Below, in pieces: positions 35,701-47,400 of a stretch of DNA of 64,000 bases; the first letter of the stretch is position 1; each line of letters starts with the position of its first letter. The position numbers were made by a program, and so were the translations under genes. Below the pieces are notes generated by a model. That model was not told the DNA's origin. It was given only the letters and a program-made list of their open reading frames with translations, and did not search any database. The DNA is from Ianthella basta (Eukaryota; Porifera; Demospongiae; Verongiida; Ianthellidae), in assembly GCA_964019415.1 (NCBI GenBank), contig OZ025868.1, positions 9,609,143-9,673,142 on the forward strand. The letters are read 5' to 3'.

Positions 35701-37158
35701 CATTATTCTGAAGTGACACACAATAGACTGCTTCCAAATGTTCTAGTCATGTCACAACACAGACAGGAAGACATTTGAGAGTCAAGAAGGCAACAGAAGT
35801 TGATGTGTGCAATTCATAATGAGAACAACTGAAGTAGGTTAATTTCAAATGTGCATAGAACTTCATCCTTGCTATGATACGAGATTCTTCAGCAAGACAC
35901 AACTGATAATGATAAATCAATCAAATCCCTGTACGCAGTTGACAAAGACCTTCAGGTTGAAATGTCCTGTACGCAGTTGACAAAGACCTTTGGGTCGAAA
36001 CGTCCTGTACGCAGTTGACAAAGACCTTCGGGTCGAAACGTCCTGCAGTTGATTGATTTATCATTATCAGTTGTGTCTTGCTCAAGAATCTCGTATCATC
36101 GTATTATCAACGAAACTATGAGCCTCTACAATATCATTCATCCTTGCTGTCATCATCACTTCAGCGATGATGACAGCAAGGATGGTGAAGATAGAAGCTT
36201 AGATACATGCATGTAGAATAGAACCATATGCATAACATTACACATTGTCGAAAACAGGCATTGACGATTAGTCGACAATGGAAACAACTCAGGTTGCATG
36301 GAGAAGGTACAATGCCAGCAGGAATATAATTGTAGTGACAGTTAAGTAGCAATATATATAACTACAGTAACTTTACAATGTCACATGAGTGTGCATACTG
36401 TGCAAAGTTAATGAGAAGCCATTCCAGGGTGAGGGATGGGTATATCACAGAGAGGCTCTAGAGGTGCACAGCATGCACAAAAGATGAAATGGTGAAAGCC
36501 TTTCACAATTATAGCAGCAGAACAAGTAATCTGAGTTAAACCTCATGGGGCACCTGCGTCCCTAAACTTGTAGCACTTGCCCATATATGTACATATACTG
36601 TGAAAGTTCAATAGCACAGTTGTCCAACTAAGATACAGAAGATCCACAGGCAGCTGTTTCACATACTGTCCAGTGATTACTGTATATCAGCAATACCTCA
36701 AGCTGTCCAGCAGCTAGCTGCAAGCACCACCCCCTCTTAACAATGCTTCAGTCTTGTGGACTTTAGCATTCCTTTATGTTTCTGTTGATATGTAGTTACA
36801 AGTGTTTAACTACTGATCGGTATAGAAGCAGTCAGTCATCCAGTATCAACCATCACCATGCCACACTGATGAGCCCAATAAGGATGAAACAGGTGTCTGT
36901 GGCGCTTCCATAACTGAGGAGTCAATTACTAATTGCTGTCTATAGGACTTCAATCAGAATCCTAGCCTGGTGAGACAAATGCATGCTGCATCAGGCAGCT
37001 TGTTTGGGGTCAATGGTTCTAATACCAATACCTCCAACAATGGAAACTGGAAATGTGAAACAAACAATAACTAATTCTTACCCACCTTGAGAATATACTG
37101 TGTAAGGCAATACTGCCAGCCACAAAGGGATCAAGAGACTTGAAAACAGTCTTCCCAT
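29790..37158 (-). CDS. Receptor R1: signal peptide, Ig-like, Cys-rich FN3-like, stalk, transmembrane, two-tyrosine tail
   Basis: Five exons, all phase 1 at their junctions: 37158-37086 (signal peptide), 35079-34762 (Ig-like), 32198-31914 (FN3-like), 30598-30566 (stalk), 30016-29790 (transmembrane and tail). The product is 311 aa. MGRLFSSLLIPLWLAVLP is a clear signal sequence. The Ig-like exon has the Cys-x9-Trp pair (MCEVDPAAVISW) and a TCFICRADY block. The FN3-like exon has TYTWTRPSPGLQYSTRVC and an NTNYTITVV strand, with many Cys. A helix (SALALLLVLSVITTGVITFL) is followed by basic TRRCCNKK, giving a type I membrane protein. The tail has Tyr288 and Tyr304 (YETV, x12, YQSV). VYYETV fits the ITIM form [SIVL]xYxx[ILV]. 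The Ig and FN3 assignments rest on spacing and motifs. Ligand unknown. The large gap between exons 2 and 3 holds a Tigger-like insertion. Confidence 0.82.
30065..30430 (-). mobile_element. SINE-like or 5'-truncated LINE insertion with (CAAA)n tail in an R1 intron
   Basis: R2 and R4 read straight from ACACATGT into ATAACACAATAG here, whereas R1 carries about 360 extra bases. On the minus strand the insert ends in CAAACAAACAAACAAA, a 3' tail typical of some SINEs and LINEs. No convincing tRNA-type A and B boxes were recognised, so its class is open. Its absence from the paralogues makes it younger than the duplications. Confidence 0.6.
32520..32985. mobile_element. Foldback (inverted-repeat) element nested in the Tigger-like region of R1
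   Basis: The arm AGCCTGCTTTGTGCTCTCCT at 32530, continuing to 32561, is matched by its complement at 32943-32974 with one mismatch in 32. The match continues inward imperfectly for about 100 bp (CTCCAGGTT, TGCCAGTTTGC and AGCCAAAGA blocks on both arms). The inner loop carries no recognisable coding sequence. It is not seen at the matching place in R4. Confidence 0.65.
34607..34659. repeat. Hairpin: 12-bp outer stem and 5-bp inner stem
   Basis: AAGTATTTCGAG (34607-34618) pairs with CTCGAAATACTT (34648-34659). Inside, GGGGC (34621-34625) pairs with GCCCC (34630-34634) around GGCA. It lies near the right end of the Tigger-like insertion. Function unknown. Confidence 0.7.
35874..36102. mobile_element. 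Inverted-repeat element with three internal 38-bp tandem repeats
   Basis: Arms of about 50 bp (35874-35924 and 36049-36102) are inverted copies of each other: ATACGAGATTCTTCAGCAAG going in from the left, and its near complement on the right. Between them lie three 38-bp direct repeats (35931-35968, 35969-36006, 36007-36044) with the core GTTGACAAAGACCTTCGGGT. A diverged relative lies at 55437-55655 and a trace near 2095. It sits in the first intron of R1. No coding capacity. Confidence 0.8.
36139..36184. repeat. Perfect 19-bp inverted repeat (hairpin)
   Basis: CATCCTTGCTGTCATCATC (36139-36157) and its exact complement at 36166-36184 flank an 8-nt loop. It abuts the foldback element at 35874-36102 and shares the CATCCTTGCT word with that element's left flank, so it may be part of the same structure. 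Confidence 0.8.
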
Positions 37159-40100
37159 TTTTAACTGGAAAAAGAAACAAGTCCATCATGACAATAGTAA
37201 ATACCAGCATACCCCAGTTACTCTTTAGCTGCACTTGGTAATACATGCAATGACATATTCTTTCAATATACAGTGGTGTCCTATATTATGCATGTACACA
37301 GTGAAGAAGGGGCAGTGTTACTGTAGGCACATGCATGGATTGACCGGCACAGCCAAATGCTAGGATACAAACATGATTAGGAAAATAGTACAAGGCTACT
37401 TTGTATGGGAATGTCTTTCATTTAAAATGTGTGATTTCTTATCAATGGCTAAGCATATCACATATCCAGCATTCAAATGTGTTTGCATGCAATGATACTT
37501 ACATAAGCTACTGATACTTACTAAGCTTCACAGCAAGTTAAAAGTGAGATAACTACACATACTGTCGTGTCATAGCATAGTGATTGTCTGGCAGTAGTAT
37601 AGCAGCTAATATGGTACTTAATGGACACACATCCCTCAGCCAGCACTTGGCAACTCACAATCAGCTAGTTGTGATGCAGTGAGAGAGTGACCACTGTGCA
37701 GTGGCTATGCATTGCAAAGGCAACAAAATACCTTAATATTTCAGCTTAGTGTTCAATTTGCTAAACTTACTCTACTGTCAATCTTTACAGCACAGATTGA
37801 GTGGCACAAAGAAATTACATAGATCAGCTATATACCTCCGCTCGGTTTGTTGCTTCTCACTGATCCTATTAAGAGTGTGGCTGTCACAGCTGGCTTCATG
37901 ATATGTCATTTTCAACAAGTGCCATAAGCGTGACCATATATGCTAATATGGCATATACTTACTGGAGACACAACCGTCAGCCAGCACTTGGCAACCTACA
38001 GTCAGCTAGCCAGTTGTGTGACACAGTGAGAGAGTGACCACTGAGCAGTGTCTATGCATTGCAAAAGCAGCAAAATGCTCTAATGTTTCAGTTAAGTGCT
38101 CAATTTGATCACACCTTCCCTTTGCCAAATTTGCTCTACTGCCAATCTTTACAGTACAGATTCAATGGCACCAAAGAAAGATAGGTAAGTCAGATTATAT
38201 ACCTCAGCTCGGTTTGTTGTTTCTAACTGACCTAATTTGGAGTGTGGCTTTCACAGCTGGCTTCATGATATCTGTGTCATTTTCAACAAGTGCCATAAGT
38301 GTGACCATATATGGGACCAGCCATGTACGTATGTAGCTACCTGAGAACACTAAAACAGCACACTCATGGCTCTCACCAAAGATACACATGTGAAGCCATA
38401 GGGCATCGCGGCATGCACCATGCAGCTGTACAGTGTACGTATGTACTATTATGACAGTGATACTAGTGATAGAAGTACATCTACTGCTGCTACCATGACC
38501 AAGAATTGGTACTGAATAGCTAATAATAGAATTGGCACTATCATAGCTAGTAAACAATATGCCCAATGACAGTAAAGATATCTGTTGGCTCTATGTAGTT
38601 GTTACATTATCTCAACAGAATTTGTTCGCGGTTACGAAGGAGATTAGAAAGTAAGATGTACGTACCTAGTTACACTGTGGCGAATAATGACTTACCTTTT
38701 TAGTTGTCGCAGCTAAGCTAGCTACCTCTTCTACTTGGTTTGTATCAAATAGCTGTAGTTGGCTATGATTACTGAAGGTAGAACAGAGAGTACGCGCAAC
38801 TTCAGCACTAGAATACGCCCCTGACTACAGGTACATAGAGTCCACAGCTCCAACTGTCAATTATCCCAGGCTGCCATTTTGTGGGCCGACGGATTAAGAG
38901 CAGCTTCGTGTTTCATCCGTTTCATTAAGGTTTGTCATATAGATTAGTGTATTTCTGCTTTTGCTCATTAACTGCGAGTCTCATATGAAATGAAAAGTTT
39001 TCTTCGGTTGGTTCCCTGAAAGTGATCATCGACGCCTGTTCAACTGGGTGGCTGCGCAGGATGAAGTTGGAATGGTGGGGCATTAGCTAAACACAGAGCA
39101 GTGGAAGTAGCTACGATTTGAAGAACAGAACCTGCTTCCCGATAGTTCACTTATGGCAATTAGTGTGCGTGTAGTAGTACAATCATATAGACATTTGGGC
39201 AATGTTTGGTTAATTCTATATAGCTATAGCTGATAGTTAGACCTACGGCTTACAAAATATATAGTAAGCAACAACAGGGACATACACGATGGGATGCGAT
39301 GTAGTACGGTAGAGCACTAGTTATATACCCTACCTGCAAAGGTGTAGTAAATAGATTTGCATGTCGCAGGACTGTATGGTGTAACCCCTAGCATGTGGGG
39401 TCCATAGCCAATGCTGCAACCATTGCAAGGAATCTTATATAGCACAAGCTCGATATAGCAACTATCAACATGAGCAGGTATGAGTTTCCGTAACCAAAAT
39501 TTGTACTCAGTTGTATTAGGAATTCAGAGAATGCATTTCTCGTTTCCTCACATAAGGGAGCGCGAATGCATCAGCTGAGCAATTTAAGGCTAGATCAACA
39601 TCTGATTACAAATATAGATGGCATCACATAGTAGTTGCGACAATCAAAGAAATCATAATGTTTGTGCAGCCACATAAGGTCATGTACTACTTACTGGACA
39701 ATGTGAGTTGGTATATAATGTCATTGCATGCCTTTTATACCGTCACCGAAGAAATTCCTTCATATTTCAGAGATTTCTCTCACATATTAAACCTATGAGT
39801 ATCAGTATCAGTGCTTATTATTCTGTAACTCCTCTCATGTTTCAGGGAGTCAATTCAACACTGGACACACATATACATATAGCTAAATAAAACCACAGTA
39901 ATAAACAAGAGCTGCAAAACACGGACAACAAGCAAATTATGCAGTACACAAAAGGAACCAAGCATACTCACTAATGAACCCTCAAACAGCATAATCAATG
40001 AACGATCAGGGGTGCATTTATAATGGGGTGGAGTGGGGGCATTTGTTCCCTCCCTTGCTATAATCTCATTCCCTTTGAAAATTTGGCAAACCATATCTCA

Positions 40101-40662
40101 GCATAGTACTGCCCCCTTACTTCATGCATTGCCCCCCCCCCTGCCCACCCATAATGTTTGAAATCTCAGTTTTGCCCTCCTCCCTCCCTTGTAGACATTT
40201 CTTAACACAATATATTGACATTAGACAACTCTGATGGCACCCTAAATGCCACTGCATATACTGACTGTACTGTACTTTGCCGTCACAGGTAAGGTTATGG
40301 TTCACCCTGGCCTGTACAAGTGGGCATAGCTATATACTTTAGCTAGCTGAATAGCTAGTGGTGTGGTACTATGCAGAAGAAAAATTAATGTAATTGGTTG
40401 GGCTAAGAAAACATGGATCTATAAACCTCTGTGAATAAAGTCTAGTATCCTCACTGCTTAGGACAAATAATGTACTTGTGCACACTCAGAGACATTTGTG
40501 GCATTCTTGGCTGCTTTGGGACTGTTCTCTACTGAAAGTTAGAGTAGCTTATAGCTAAGGTGACAGATCGTGCACCAAGCTTACAAATTATTTACAAAAG
40601 TAACTCCCAGTTCTAGAGCTCTGCTAAGGAAAGTAACCCTAGTGGGCAATTACTGTCAACTG
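37159..40662. other. R1 upstream region and the gap to the R2 3' end
   Basis: From about 37.3 to 39.7 kb the sequence is duplicated at 47.4-49.5 kb, upstream of R2. No coding exon seen. A conserved consensus donor (AAAAAG|GTAAGTCATTA on the minus strand, exon end about 38696) also occurs at about 48.41 kb and may end a 5' UTR exon. Open frames in this block are not conserved in frame between the two copies, which argues against coding. Confidence 0.5.
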
Positions 40663-43600
40663 TCACTTCGCTTGTTCCACAGACAAGTATGCTGGGCTGG
40701 GCTGCATCTGTACACTGTCTGACTGAACAGTTTCATAGTACACACTCTTCTCTTTAGGAGGTGGAGGAGTGGTCTCTTTGCTGTAGTACCTCCTGGTGCA
40801 GAGGAAGGTGATGACACCAGTAGTGATGACAGAGAACACTAGCAGCAGTGCCAAGGCACTTGTAGTTCCAGCAAACATACCTACATCAACTGCAATGGAA
40901 GATATACTGTAGAGGGTACGTACAGATGACTACACATGTAATGATAACACAATAGTGGTAATGTCTCTTGCTGTGTGTAACATCAACAATAAAATATGAT
41001 TGATCAGAAACTGAAGTGGTATTGTAATTACATCAAGTTATATTCATTTGTGCGCATTAACTATATATAATGAAACGTACCAGTGTCTGAAGTCACTCCT
41101 GGGGATGGTAGTGCTGCAGTAGAAATGGGTATAAATAGATAATTAAAGCTATATCTACATGCAGGCAGCCGAGTTTGAGCAGACATATAGCTGAAAGCAC
41201 ACAATGTTATAGAAATTCCTTAACACTACTATCATTTGGCTACCATCATTTAGTGCTGGTACAAGCAATGTTAGTAAATTTAGCTAATAGGGCAATGATC
41301 ACCAACATTTGTAGGCATAACGATGCACAGTCACAGAACCACTAACACACATACATACAGTCTCTATTGCAGTTGAAATAACATTTCTAATGTATGGAGT
41401 AGTTTTCATCAGTTCAAGCTACAAATGTTCCCGATATATAATATAACTGTAACTCCTGTTTGGAACAGCCCAGACCAACCAATGGCATTCATACTTCTGA
41501 GACACTAGTAAGAGACAGTAGTAAGATAGCAGCCAGGTAGAGAGTAGTCTGACATAACCAGATCCCGCCCCTTACTTCATTTCATTGCATAACTCCAACT
41601 GGGGTATGTTTTATTGTAGAAATAGAAGAGAGAAAGTGATCTGGATTATGCAAGGGTAGATGATCGACATACATGCTTTAATCATTGCTGCAAGGAATGC
41701 TGTACACACTAGCCCTTCCCTGCCGGTTGTGGTTGTGTGTAGACGATTACCAGAAGGTACTACAAGGAGGCAGTGACTGAAGATGGCAACATAAATATGC
41801 CTTCACATATGTGCAGCGTCTAAAAGAGGTTTGCGTGAATAAAACTGAGGTTGTGTCTATGATATCTTCTGGATGGTTGGTCGAGTATTGGACTTCAATA
41901 GCCTATAATTATTACACTAATTACAAGTAGGAAAGCACATAAGGTACACCTGAAAATGTTCTGCTATAAGTCAGTGCACAAGACAGTGAATTAAGGTGGT
42001 TGAAGGTTGACTGCTACATACTGTAGGTCACCACCGTACAACCAGTACAAGTTGTAGAGGGTGAGGCCCACATGGATGCAGGTGCACTAATTGATGGTAG
42101 AAAGCACCACTTCCGTAAGGTATATATAGAGGATTAGGATCAGCATGAGAACAAGTTGGAGTACACATGAGGTGCACATGCAGGAACTACAACATTATAA
42201 GTACAGTATAGATGGGCTATGACCAGGTTATTGCTAATTATATAATAAATTAAAATTGGAGCACAATTAAAACTCACTAATTGATTGAGTTGAAGCTGTA
42301 GCTACATTGTCCAAACATTCCTGACTGACACATCCCCCACTAGATGAACTGACTACAGTGATGGTGTAGTTGGTGTTTGGAGACAGACCAGTGGCTGTTA
42401 GTGACATGCAGTCAGTGCAGTTGATTAGGTTGGAACACAAGGGGGAATCTTCTGGACACACTCGTGTACTGTACTGCAACCCAGGAGATGGTCTTGTCCA
42501 TGTGTAGGTAATGCTGCTACAAGTCCTTGTTTGGACCTGTACAGCTGACACACATTGAGGGACTGCAAGGGGAGATCAAGTATAGCAGATAGAATAGTGC
42601 CAAATTTGTGATGAACAAAGTTTGATAAGACGGCTTCCCATCATGCAGCATTCACCTTGCCAAACCAGTAGAAGAGAGCCTGAACATTCACCATATTGCC
42701 GACATACATATCATGAGTGTCTGAAAGAGTCTTTAGAAGTTGCCAGATTAAAATGAATACAATTATCATATTCCACTTACTAGCAACATTAACACAGGTA
42801 GGATCACTTCTGGCTGTGACTCCAGAAGGATAATCTGCTCGACAAATGAAACAAGTCTGATTCATTACATCCATTCCAGAGGGGTCATTCACCATCAGTA
42901 TTGCCTGTCCCATCACAGCGGGGAATGTGAAAGATCGTACTGTTGATCCACGAACAATAGCAGTGGCCAGTGGAGGGGTTACTCCAGTCACTTCCCATGA
43001 AATCACTGCTTCAGGGTCCACCACACACATGAGGGTGAATGACAGTGGAAGTGTCTCCAGATTGCAAAACCCGACAACTTCAGGGGTAACAGTGAAGACT
43101 GCATTTGGGGGATACAAACAGTGATATGCGTGTTACGAAATCAAAAGAACAAGTAGATACCATTTATAAATCCCATAAAAATGACGTGCACTTGAACTCC
43201 TGGACTAAATGTACTGTCCCTGTATTTAAAGTTTGGGAAATGACATTAATGAAACTACTGACTCTGAGACAGGAGGAAGACCAAGACTACATAACAAATA
43301 CTGAAATCCACTCACAGAGAGAAGTGTAGTTAATAATTTTAATGTGCTTAATAATTATAAGAACCTAGGGAAAGTGTCATAAGCGTCGAATAACATTATT
43401 ATGTTGGTCTGACAGGCTTGGTAGCTAGCCTGAGTAAATGTCACTGGAGAGTCTTCACTAATTGTCACTGAAACAGGCAGAGTTACGGTTACAGAAGCTT
43501 CAGCCTTATTCAGAAACTATGTAGGTCAATGCCTGATATTCCAGACTAGGGATTTGCTTTCATTTACAGAAACTTGTGGAGGCAGTGCAAAGGGATAAGG

Positions 43601-44509
43601 CCACTCAGAAGTCAGTCATGGCACACTTCTACTGGTTTAGCTTGACTTCGACAGCTTGCTTACATATACATAGCACCATTAATATACAGTAAATTTACAT
43701 ATGAGTGGGCATAATGTGCAAAGTTAGCGAGAAGTCATTCCAGGGTGAGGGAGAGGTGCATGATAGAAAGGCTCCAGATGTGCACAGCATACACTAAAGA
43801 TGGAATAAAAACCTTTCACAATAGCAGCAGAACAGGTATTCTGAGTAAAATCTCATGGAGCACCTGTGTTCTAAACTTGAAGCAGTTGCCGATACATATA
43901 CTGTGAAAGTTCAATGGCACAGTAATCCAACAAAGATACAGAAGATCCACAAGCAGCTGTTTCACCAATGTTGGGCCTGAAGACATAATGTCCAGTGATT
44001 ACTGTGCATCAGTAATGCCTCAAGCTCTGCAGCAGCTAGCTGCAAGCACCACCCCTTCTCAACAATGCTTCAGTCTGTGGACTGTAGCCTTCCATAATTC
44101 TTCTGCTGATACATAGTTACAAGTGTTTAACAGCGATGGGTATAGAAGCAGGCAGTCATCCAGCATCAACCATCAGCATGCCACACTGACGAGCCCCTGT
44201 GGCTCCTCCACTACTGAGAAGTCGATTACTGGTTGCGGTCAATAGGACTTCAATCAGACTCCTAGCCTGGTGAGACCAATGCAATACTGATGTTGTTGGA
44301 TGGAATTATAAATTCAGTGATTATCCTTCTGTATATCATCTTTCAAATGCATGCTGCAATAGGCAGCTTGTTTGGGGTCAATGGTCCTAATACTAAACTG
44401 GAGAAGTAAAACAAACAATAATTGATACTTACCCACCTTGAGAATATACTTCGTAAGGCAATACAGCCATCCACAAAGGGATCAAGAGACTTGAAAGCAT
44501 TCTTTCCAT
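40663..44509 (-). CDS. Receptor R2: tandem paralogue of R1, complete
   Basis: Five exons with the same phases and almost the same sizes as R1: 44509-44437 (signal peptide, MERMLSSLLIPLWMAVLP), 43098-42781 (Ig-like), 42562-42278 (FN3-like), 41113-41081 (stalk), 40889-40663 (transmembrane and tail). The product is 311 aa, the same as R1. It lacks the Tigger-like and SINE-like insertions of R1 and is therefore much more compact. The Ig-like exon keeps MDVMNQTCFICRADYPSG. The tail is VYYETV, x12, YLSVEQAK, so the second tyrosine motif differs from R1 (L for Q at +1). It arose by tandem duplication with R1. Extracellular differences are concentrated in the Ig-like exon (for example EYCDPVM in R1 against GFCNLET). 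Ligand and function unknown. Confidence 0.82.
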
Positions 44510-44640
44510 TTTAACTAAAGAAAGAAACACAGACATCATGACAGTAGTACATACTGACATGCCTCAGTTACTCCTTAGGTGCATTTGGTAATACATGTCA
44601 TGACATATTCGCTCAACATACAGTGCTGTTCTATAATATT

Positions 44641-47400
44641 AAGGGCCTGGTATATACACACTGTTCAGATGATGTCACGCTTCCGTAAGATGGTGCGTTT
44701 GTATATCTCGGTGTCAGACGTCCGCGAGACTTCTTACATGTTGCTTCATGGAGGTTATAGATCTGAGAGCAGTACATGATTAATTTTTATACTTACACAT
44801 TAAAAGTAAGCTAGCAGTGGGTGGCGCCATCTCTCGGCACCAATGGGAAGTCTACCGGAGACATCTGTTGTGCAGAGGTGCAGCTTCTGGAGTCCCGCAA
44901 GGCTCTTATGGCTGATCTCAGGAGTGCAAAGGTTATTGGGCATCACAGCCATGTCATGACCAGAGGGTAACTGACCCCACACTTGTCAGCCAGACAGGCA
45001 GCCAGCCGCTTGTATAAGACGGTGCTCTCGCTCGCCAGTCTGCCTGATGTGGACACCACCAGTGGAGTGAAAGCTCCCATCTCCACCTCATGAACTCTTG
45101 CACCATACTCTTGCTTTTAGGCAATCTGTACACGGCTGACAGCTCCTTCTTGTGGTATGAGGGGGCGCTAGGGTGGAATACCCTAATGTCAAAAATGCCC
45201 CTTTGCTGCAGTCCAGGAACCCTCTCCTTTGATGTCCACTCGTGCACTGTCTTCAGTGTTGGCTGTGCATAGATCAAATGATTCCCCACTGAGTGGCTGC
45301 AAACGTGGTTCTATGCAAGTGTTGTGGCACACCTCCTTGAGCAGGTTGGCTGATATGTTACGGATCTCATTGTGGCAGGGAACCCCCCTTGTGGCAGCAC
45401 ATAGCATGGTCTACCGTTAGAATGTCTCCCCACGCACAGTGGAGTGGCAGATTTTGGATCTGCCAACCGTACCTGAGACATAGGGCATCTCTAAAGGCAC
45501 CTTTGTGCAGCATGAAGCCATGTTCTTTGAGTGGTGGATAGCTACGAGGAGACACCTCTCTCTCTGGCACATTCCTGAAGTCGCTGCTGGGGAGGGGACA
45601 GTTCGTTCAAGATAGCTGCGGCCTCAGCCAGCTAGTTGTTGCGCTTTTCTGTTCGCACCTTGGACTTGATGGTTTTTACTTTAGCGCTTGATGATATCGG
45701 ATCTGATCCCTGCAGAGCAATCATAGCAGCAATTGGGGCTGTAATCCTCCTGGAAGCATCAAAGCAGTGCTCAGCATATGAGGTGGGGTCCGTTAGCCCC
45801 AGCCCACCCATTCTTGCAGGAAGTGCCAGGAGGGAGCGTTCCATACTGGAAACTGGAGGGCATCCGGTAATGGCTGGAATGAACTTCTCCTGAATGACCT
45901 GCTCAAGAGGCTCCAAGAGGCGGCCAATTCCAGGAATAGTTCTGGAAATGAATGACCACTTGCTTGCCTGCCAATGGACGTAGGCTGCATGGGGATGACT
46001 CTGAGCTACTTGTGACAACAACTCCAACTCCTCACACCACCCCTTCACCTTTCCAGACACAAACTTGTCCCTAAAAGCCACAGATCCAACAGTTGCACCA
46101 AGGTGCCTCTTACCGTGTGTGGTTATGTTGACACTGGTACCAGCACAGGCTCTCTCAGCCTTCTCGGCACATTCCTCCTTCACCACCAGAATGGTTTTGG
46201 AGGCTTTGGGGTAGCAGCCAAAAGAGGGTCCAGATCATCCTACCAGGTGCAGAGCCATTGACAGGTGCTAGCCACAATTGCATTGTCAGCAACCACACCT
46301 GACTTGTGTTCTCATGCAGCTCTAGAAGTTTGTTGATCAAGGGAATGACTGCCAAGGCATACATAGCCATCCCTAGTGGGCCGCCTTGAGTAGTGCCTTC
46401 ACTCAAAAAAACCGATAGGTGTTGGCAAGTATAGTTGCTAGCGCGGGACAAAAGTAGTTAATGTTGTGGAGGGCAGCTTTCCTATTCAGGTTGTTGAAGG
46501 CATTTGCCACATCCACAAGAAGGCTCCCTTTGGTGTCATCTGTGTTGAAAATGTCACGTATTGCATAAACCGCTGCCTCACATCCCCCATCAAGGCCAGC
46601 ACATACTTGCATGGATCCAGCAGCAGTCAGCATGTCCTCTTTGACAATTCTCATCACAGCCTTCCCGATAATGCGTCGAAGTACCTCTCCCACATCAATG
46701 GGTCTGACCACTGGGCACTTGTTAAGAGGGATCAGGAGGTCGGCTACCATGGTCGAAATACCCTTAGGGTCTACAGTCTTGGTACAGATGTGGCGGGCAA
46801 CCCCAGCTATGGCTGAACATAGGTCCCAAGATGCCTGCTTTAATGAAGTGCACAGCATTTCCAGGCATGGGCGTCCAGTCCAGTTGGGTCAGCTGTACCA
46901 TTACACTGATGTGCCACCAGTTGGATCAGTGCACCATCCAAGGCTTCAAAAAGAATGGGGTCAGTGGGAAGTCAGTGGGAATGTAGCCACAAGTAAACGT
47001 CCTTTCGCTCATACAAGGGAAGAGCGGCAGCCAGCTGCTCACATTTCAGTGCAATGTCAGGCAGTCCGACACGAAAAAAGAGTCAGTATGAATGCACCTT
47101 CACTTAATCTGCCCTTGATTGTTATACGGATAATACACTGGCGTGTTAGATTATGTTCCCTGCTTTTCCAGGGGAAAAGTTGCGCAATCACAACAGTGTA
47201 TATATCAGACAGCACGGTACTGCTGTCAGACATATACACTGGTGGCTTGCCATGCCCTTCAAAGATACACTGCACCATCCCTACATTTGCCCTTGTTTTT
47301 GGAGGAAACATTTTTACACACCCTCTATATATACACCAGGCCGTCCTTCCCGCCCATGCTAAATATCGTGGACGGCCTGGTGATGAGGCTATATACAGTA
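44641..47400 (-). mobile_element. Decayed retroelement with reverse transcriptase and nuclease-like C-terminal region
   Basis: R1 has continuous sequence (CTATATTATGCATGTACAC) where R2 carries about 2.76 kb of insert. On the minus strand, frame-broken pieces run in order. A reverse transcriptase fingers/palm part lies at about 46.86-46.40 kb (RPIDVGEVLRRIIGKAVM, then LLVDVANAFNNLNRKAAL). The next palm block, with EGTTQGGPLGMAMYALAVIP, lies at about 46.40-46.30 kb. A C-terminal region with ARMGGLGLTDPTSYAEHC lies at 46.19-45.63 kb. A stretch with HKGAFRDALCLRYGWQ and DIRVFHPSAPSY lies at 45.57-44.95 kb and resembles a PD-(D/E)xK-type nuclease. Several frameshifts show it is inactive. I recognise the arrangement from cnidarian and sponge genomes but cannot assign the clade. 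Confidence 0.75.
47194..47382. repeat. Two hairpins at the right end of the retroelement insertion
   Basis: Hairpin 1: CAGTGTATATATCAGACAGCA (47194-47214, described here by its first 20 bases CAGTGTATATATCAGACAGC) against its near complement at 47221-47241. Hairpin 2: CACCAGGCCGTCC (47334-47346) against its exact complement at 47370-47382. GGCCTGGT followed by ATATA also occurs at the left end of the insertion (about 44644), so these may be terminal repeats of the inserted element. Confidence 0.6.

Noticed and set aside
35931-36044. CRISPR-like array from the 38-bp repeats
   Set aside because: The three units are directly adjacent without spacers and are enclosed by inverted arms of a mobile element.
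38204-38566. 120-codon minus-strand frame upstream of R1, with a shorter counterpart near 47986-48264
   Set aside because: The two copies are duplicated DNA but the frame is not conserved between them, so it is probably non-coding.
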